The notes under the pieces: model-generated
Told to the model about the DNA's origin: nothing
The model's database searches: none
Seen by the model: the letters and a program-made list of their open reading frames with translations, nothing else
Program-made: the position numbers and the translations under genes
Assembly (NCBI GenBank): GCA_033720735.1
Contig: JAWWBX010000279.1
Location: 1-5,937, forward strand
Direction of reading: 5' to 3'
Source: B8-G4 sp033720735
GTDB taxonomy: Bacteria > Bacteroidota > Bacteroidia > Chitinophagales > Saprospiraceae
DNA length: 5,937 nucleotides
Shown here: positions 3,855 through 5,937 of the stretch, piece by piece
Layout of the letters: the number at the start of each line of letters is the position of its first letter
Numbering within the stretch: the first letter of the stretch is position 1

Positions 3855-5937
3855 CTAACGATTGACAATCTTACCGCTGATTGTGGTTGCGCCAACGGTT
3901 GCCCGGTAGGCATATACCCCGGCAGGACGGCCCGTAAAAGGTACTTCAATCCGCTGGGCTATCAATTCGGTATCATGCATGAGCACCAGTCGGCCGGCCA
4001 TGTCATACACACTGAGTTGCACTGTTCCTGTGAGCAATCCCTCATGTTCCATGATGATGACCTGCTCTCTGGCATCGAAATACACAGAAACCTGCGCAGG
4101 TGCCGTTTCGAAACTCAATGAACGTACATCGCTCAGCCGGAAGCGCGCATCCAGGTCCACCTGCTTCAGCCGGAAGTAGTAGGTGCCGGGCTGCAAGCCG
4201 GGGATCGTGAATGAGTAACTCTGCCTCTCCGTTGTGGTCCCTCGCCCATCGACCCAGCCTTGTTTTTGCCACGCCACGGCGTGCAGGCCTGACATGTCCC
4301 GGGCCATCTGGATCTCAAACCCCCGGTTACTCACCTCTGATTCCGTCTGCCAGGTCAGGATGGCATCGTTGCTTTGTCGCCGGACCTTCAGGTCGATCAG
4401 CCGGACCGGCAGGGACATCAGCGAGCTGTCGGCATTGATAAATCCGTGCCCGGTATCAAAATCAAAGCCGGTGGTATCTCCCATATCGATCGCGGTATTC
4501 TGGATGGTGGCCTTGATGTCGTCAGGCGTGAACAACGGCCTGACCTGTTTGATCAGTGCTGCAACACCGGCGGCATGGGGGGCGGCAGCCGACGTACCCT
4601 GGAAATTGGGAAAGGTGTCGGTGTCAACCGGGAGATCAAAGCTGAAGAATGTGTTGTTGCCCCCGGTGGGCGCTGTAAAATTCGGTTTGTTGCGCTTGAT
4701 GGGAATGATGGAATTACCCTGCCCGTCGAGCAGGATCGGTGTCCCTCCTGCAGAGGAGTACAGGGCGAGTTGTGGAGGATTCATCGAGTCATAGGCCGGC
4801 GTTTCCCACCAACTTGCCGCAGCGACAGACAATCCCTCGGCGGCATTCTGCTGGCCGAAGACCGTGCTGCTGTAGGTCGGATGGTCGATGATCTGGTTGG
4901 ATGCGCTGCCCGAGTCAATCCACTTGATCACATTCGGCTGAGGCCCGCCAAAATCCACATCCCAGCCAATGAAGATGTTGAAGATGCTGTCGAGCGTACC
5001 CAGGGTGTTCTTCCAGGTGATGACTTCCCAGGCATTCCCCCACGGGCCGTTGCCGCTGGGCGGATTGTTGTTGACAATATTGCCTACCGCGACGGGATTT
5101 TGTGGTGACCCCGTCATCTTCTTGTACAGGAAAATATTGACGTCGGTATCGGTCGCGGCGCTCCCGGTGATCGAGTACCACGGATCGTCCCAGTTGAGGG
5201 ACAGACGCAGGGTCGCACCCGGCTTGACCTTGATGGTCTGATAGATGTCTTCCCCAGGTCCGGGATCGAAATCATGCGGCCGGTAGCTGACAAAACTGAT
5301 GGTCGTGTCAGAGCTGGCCGGGCGATATGCGCTTTCGTACGAGCGGCGACCGGCATTCCCGGCGGCGGTGAGGTAGGTGATGCCGGAAAGGACCACCTCA
5401 TCGACGGCCTGGGCGATGAGCCCGTCCATGAACATCGCATCGTTGGGATAGACAACATCATCAACGATCACGGCGCAGCCGGAGTCGGCGAGTTGCATGA
5501 TGTGTGATGCGAGCGTTGGGATACCGCCGTCTGCGGTATGGAACATCAATTCAGCCCCGGGAGCAACATCATGTACGATCTGCAGCATGGCACGTCCTTC
5601 GTCCGAGCCACTGCCGTTGGCGGTGGAATCCAGATTGATCACGCCTGCGGCTGGCAGGTCGCCGCTGGCAATATCATCAGTAGCTCCGCCCAGGTCATCG
5701 TAGCTGTCCGAGATCACACAGACCCGGATGCCGCTTCCGTCCACGGGCATGCCCATCATGTCGGTGTAGTTGGCCCGCGCCAGATGGGAATTTTGCGCTG
5801 TGTCGCCCTGGCTGGTCACGATCCCGCTGCCGTAGATCGGCTGATATGCCTGGTGGACAAAGCCGAGATGCTCGAGGGATGCCATCTGACGGATCGCGGT
5901 GATCGGCAGCCACCCGTTCAACGCATGACGAAACGAC
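3855..5937 (-). CDS. Secreted S8/S53-like serine peptidase with T9SS-type C-terminal domain, 5' end cut by window edge
   Basis: Probable exported endopeptidase. The frame is open to the right edge. The first possible start (TTG at 5921) is preceded by more open codons and lies inside what looks like the end of a propeptide, so the signal peptide and true start are outside the window. Numbering from that TTG gives 688 residues to the TAG stop. The Asp strand is IRVCVISDSYDD with D72. The usual subtilisin HGTxVAG is absent and DEGRAMLQIVHDVAPGA (107-123) stands in its place, with E108 resembling the sedolisin Glu. VIVDD lies at 151-155, the oxyanion-hole segment LTAAGNAG at 184-191 (N189), and the Ser motif FQGTSAAAPHAAGVAAL at 440-456 (S444). 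N189 to S444 is about 255 residues against about 66 in subtilisin, with an inserted beta-rich domain (roughly 207-335). A fibronectin-III-like module follows (about 503-605, WQTESEVSNRGFEIQ, then LQPGTYYFRLKQVDLD). The last ~78 residues (SVYDMAGRLV, then PAGVYAYRATV, ending KIVNR) resemble the T9SS type A sorting domain. No functional link to the kynurenine genes is evident. Confidence 0.9.
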   Translation of the reverse strand, partial: SFRHALNGWLPITAIRQMASLEHLGFVHQAYQPIYGSGIVTSQGDTAQNSHLARANYTDMMGMPVDGSGIRVCVISDSYDDLGGATDDIASGDLPAAGVINLDSTANGSGSDEGRAMLQIVHDVAPGAELMFHTADGGIPTLASHIMQLADSGCAVIVDDVVYPNDAMFMDGLIAQAVDEVVLSGITYLTAAGNAGRRSYESAYRPASSDTTISFVSYRPHDFDPGPGEDIYQTIKVKPGATLRLSLNWDDPWYSITGSAATDTDVNIFLYKKMTGSPQNPVAVGNIVNNNPPSGNGPWGNAWEVITWKNTLGTLDSIFNIFIGWDVDFGGPQPNVIKWIDSGSASNQIIDHPTYSSTVFGQQNAAEGLSVAAASWWETPAYDSMNPPQLALYSSAGGTPILLDGQGNSIIPIKRNKPNFTAPTGGNNTFFSFDLPVDTDTFPNFQGTSAAAPHAAGVAALIKQVRPLFTPDDIKATIQNTAIDMGDTTGFDFDTGHGFINADSSLMSLPVRLIDLKVRRQSNDAILTWQTESEVSNRGFEIQMARDMSGLHAVAWQKQGWVDGRGTTTERQSYSFTIPGLQPGTYYFRLKQVDLDARFRLSDVRSLSFETAPAQVSVYFDAREQVIIMEHEGLLTGTVQLSVYDMAGRLVLMHDTELIAQRIEVPFTGRPAGVYAYRATVGATTISGKIVNR

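Noticed and set aside
3842..3884. Intrinsic terminator for the peptidase gene (ACAATC/GATTGT stem at 3865-3884 and a T6 run at 3847-3842 on the minus strand)
   Set aside because: The stem is weak, partly inside the coding sequence, and about 17 bases away from the T-run, so it does not fit a canonical terminator. Read-through into the kynurenine operon cannot be excluded.
3834..4121. Plus-strand open frame starting in the intergenic region
   Set aside because: All but its first few codons are antisense to the T9SS-type end of the peptidase; no promoter or family resemblance supports it.
4374..5108. Plus-strand open frame (244 codons) opposite the peptidase, and a shorter one at 4234-4794
   Set aside because: Antisense shadows of the peptidase coding frame, with arbitrary composition and no domain features.
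5919..5921. TTG as the true start of the peptidase
   Set aside because: The frame continues without a stop to the window edge, there is no signal peptide after the TTG, and the first residues look like the end of a propeptide. The gene is treated as 5'-truncated by the window.

Overview
The window reads as a chromosomal segment of a G+C-rich member of the Bacteroidota (Saprospiria/Lewinella-like or Rhodothermia-like; I cannot place it more finely). Three things point there: a secreted peptidase ending in a type IX secretion (T9SS)-type sorting domain, a perfect TAnnTTTG promoter element of the Bacteroidota type, and the lack of convincing Shine-Dalgarno sequences before the genes whose starts are visible. 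All four recognisable genes lie on the minus strand, so the window is best read from right to left.

Right part (3855-5937): the 3' portion of a gene for a large secreted serine peptidase. It has a subtilisin-like fold, an unusual sedolisin-like acid motif in place of the catalytic histidine motif, a long insertion before the catalytic serine, a fibronectin-III-like module and a C-terminal T9SS-type domain. Its 5' end lies beyond the right edge.

Middle (3578-3854): a 277-bp intergenic region. It contains a good Bacteroidota promoter match pointing left, overlapping inverted repeats just downstream of the expected transcription start (operator candidates), and several short dyads in the untranslated leader.

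Left part (1-3577): three tightly packed genes of tryptophan/kynurenine catabolism, in transcription order ACMSD (2-amino-3-carboxymuconate-6-semialdehyde decarboxylase), kynU (kynureninase) and kmo (kynurenine 3-monooxygenase, cut by the left edge). Both junctions are 4-base ATGA overlaps, which implies one operon with coupled translation. KMO makes 3-hydroxykynurenine and KynU cleaves it to 3-hydroxyanthranilate plus alanine. After ring opening by 3-hydroxyanthranilate 3,4-dioxygenase (not in the window), ACMSD decarboxylates the product and diverts it from spontaneous cyclisation to quinolinate. The presence of ACMSD therefore suggests catabolism of tryptophan carbon rather than NAD synthesis alone. 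The missing dioxygenase and 2-aminomuconate semialdehyde dehydrogenase may lie beyond the left edge.

I see no RNA genes, CRISPR arrays, insertion sequences or prophage elements. Nothing here is clearly a new system; the points most worth checking are the peptidase active site and the control region of the kynurenine operon.
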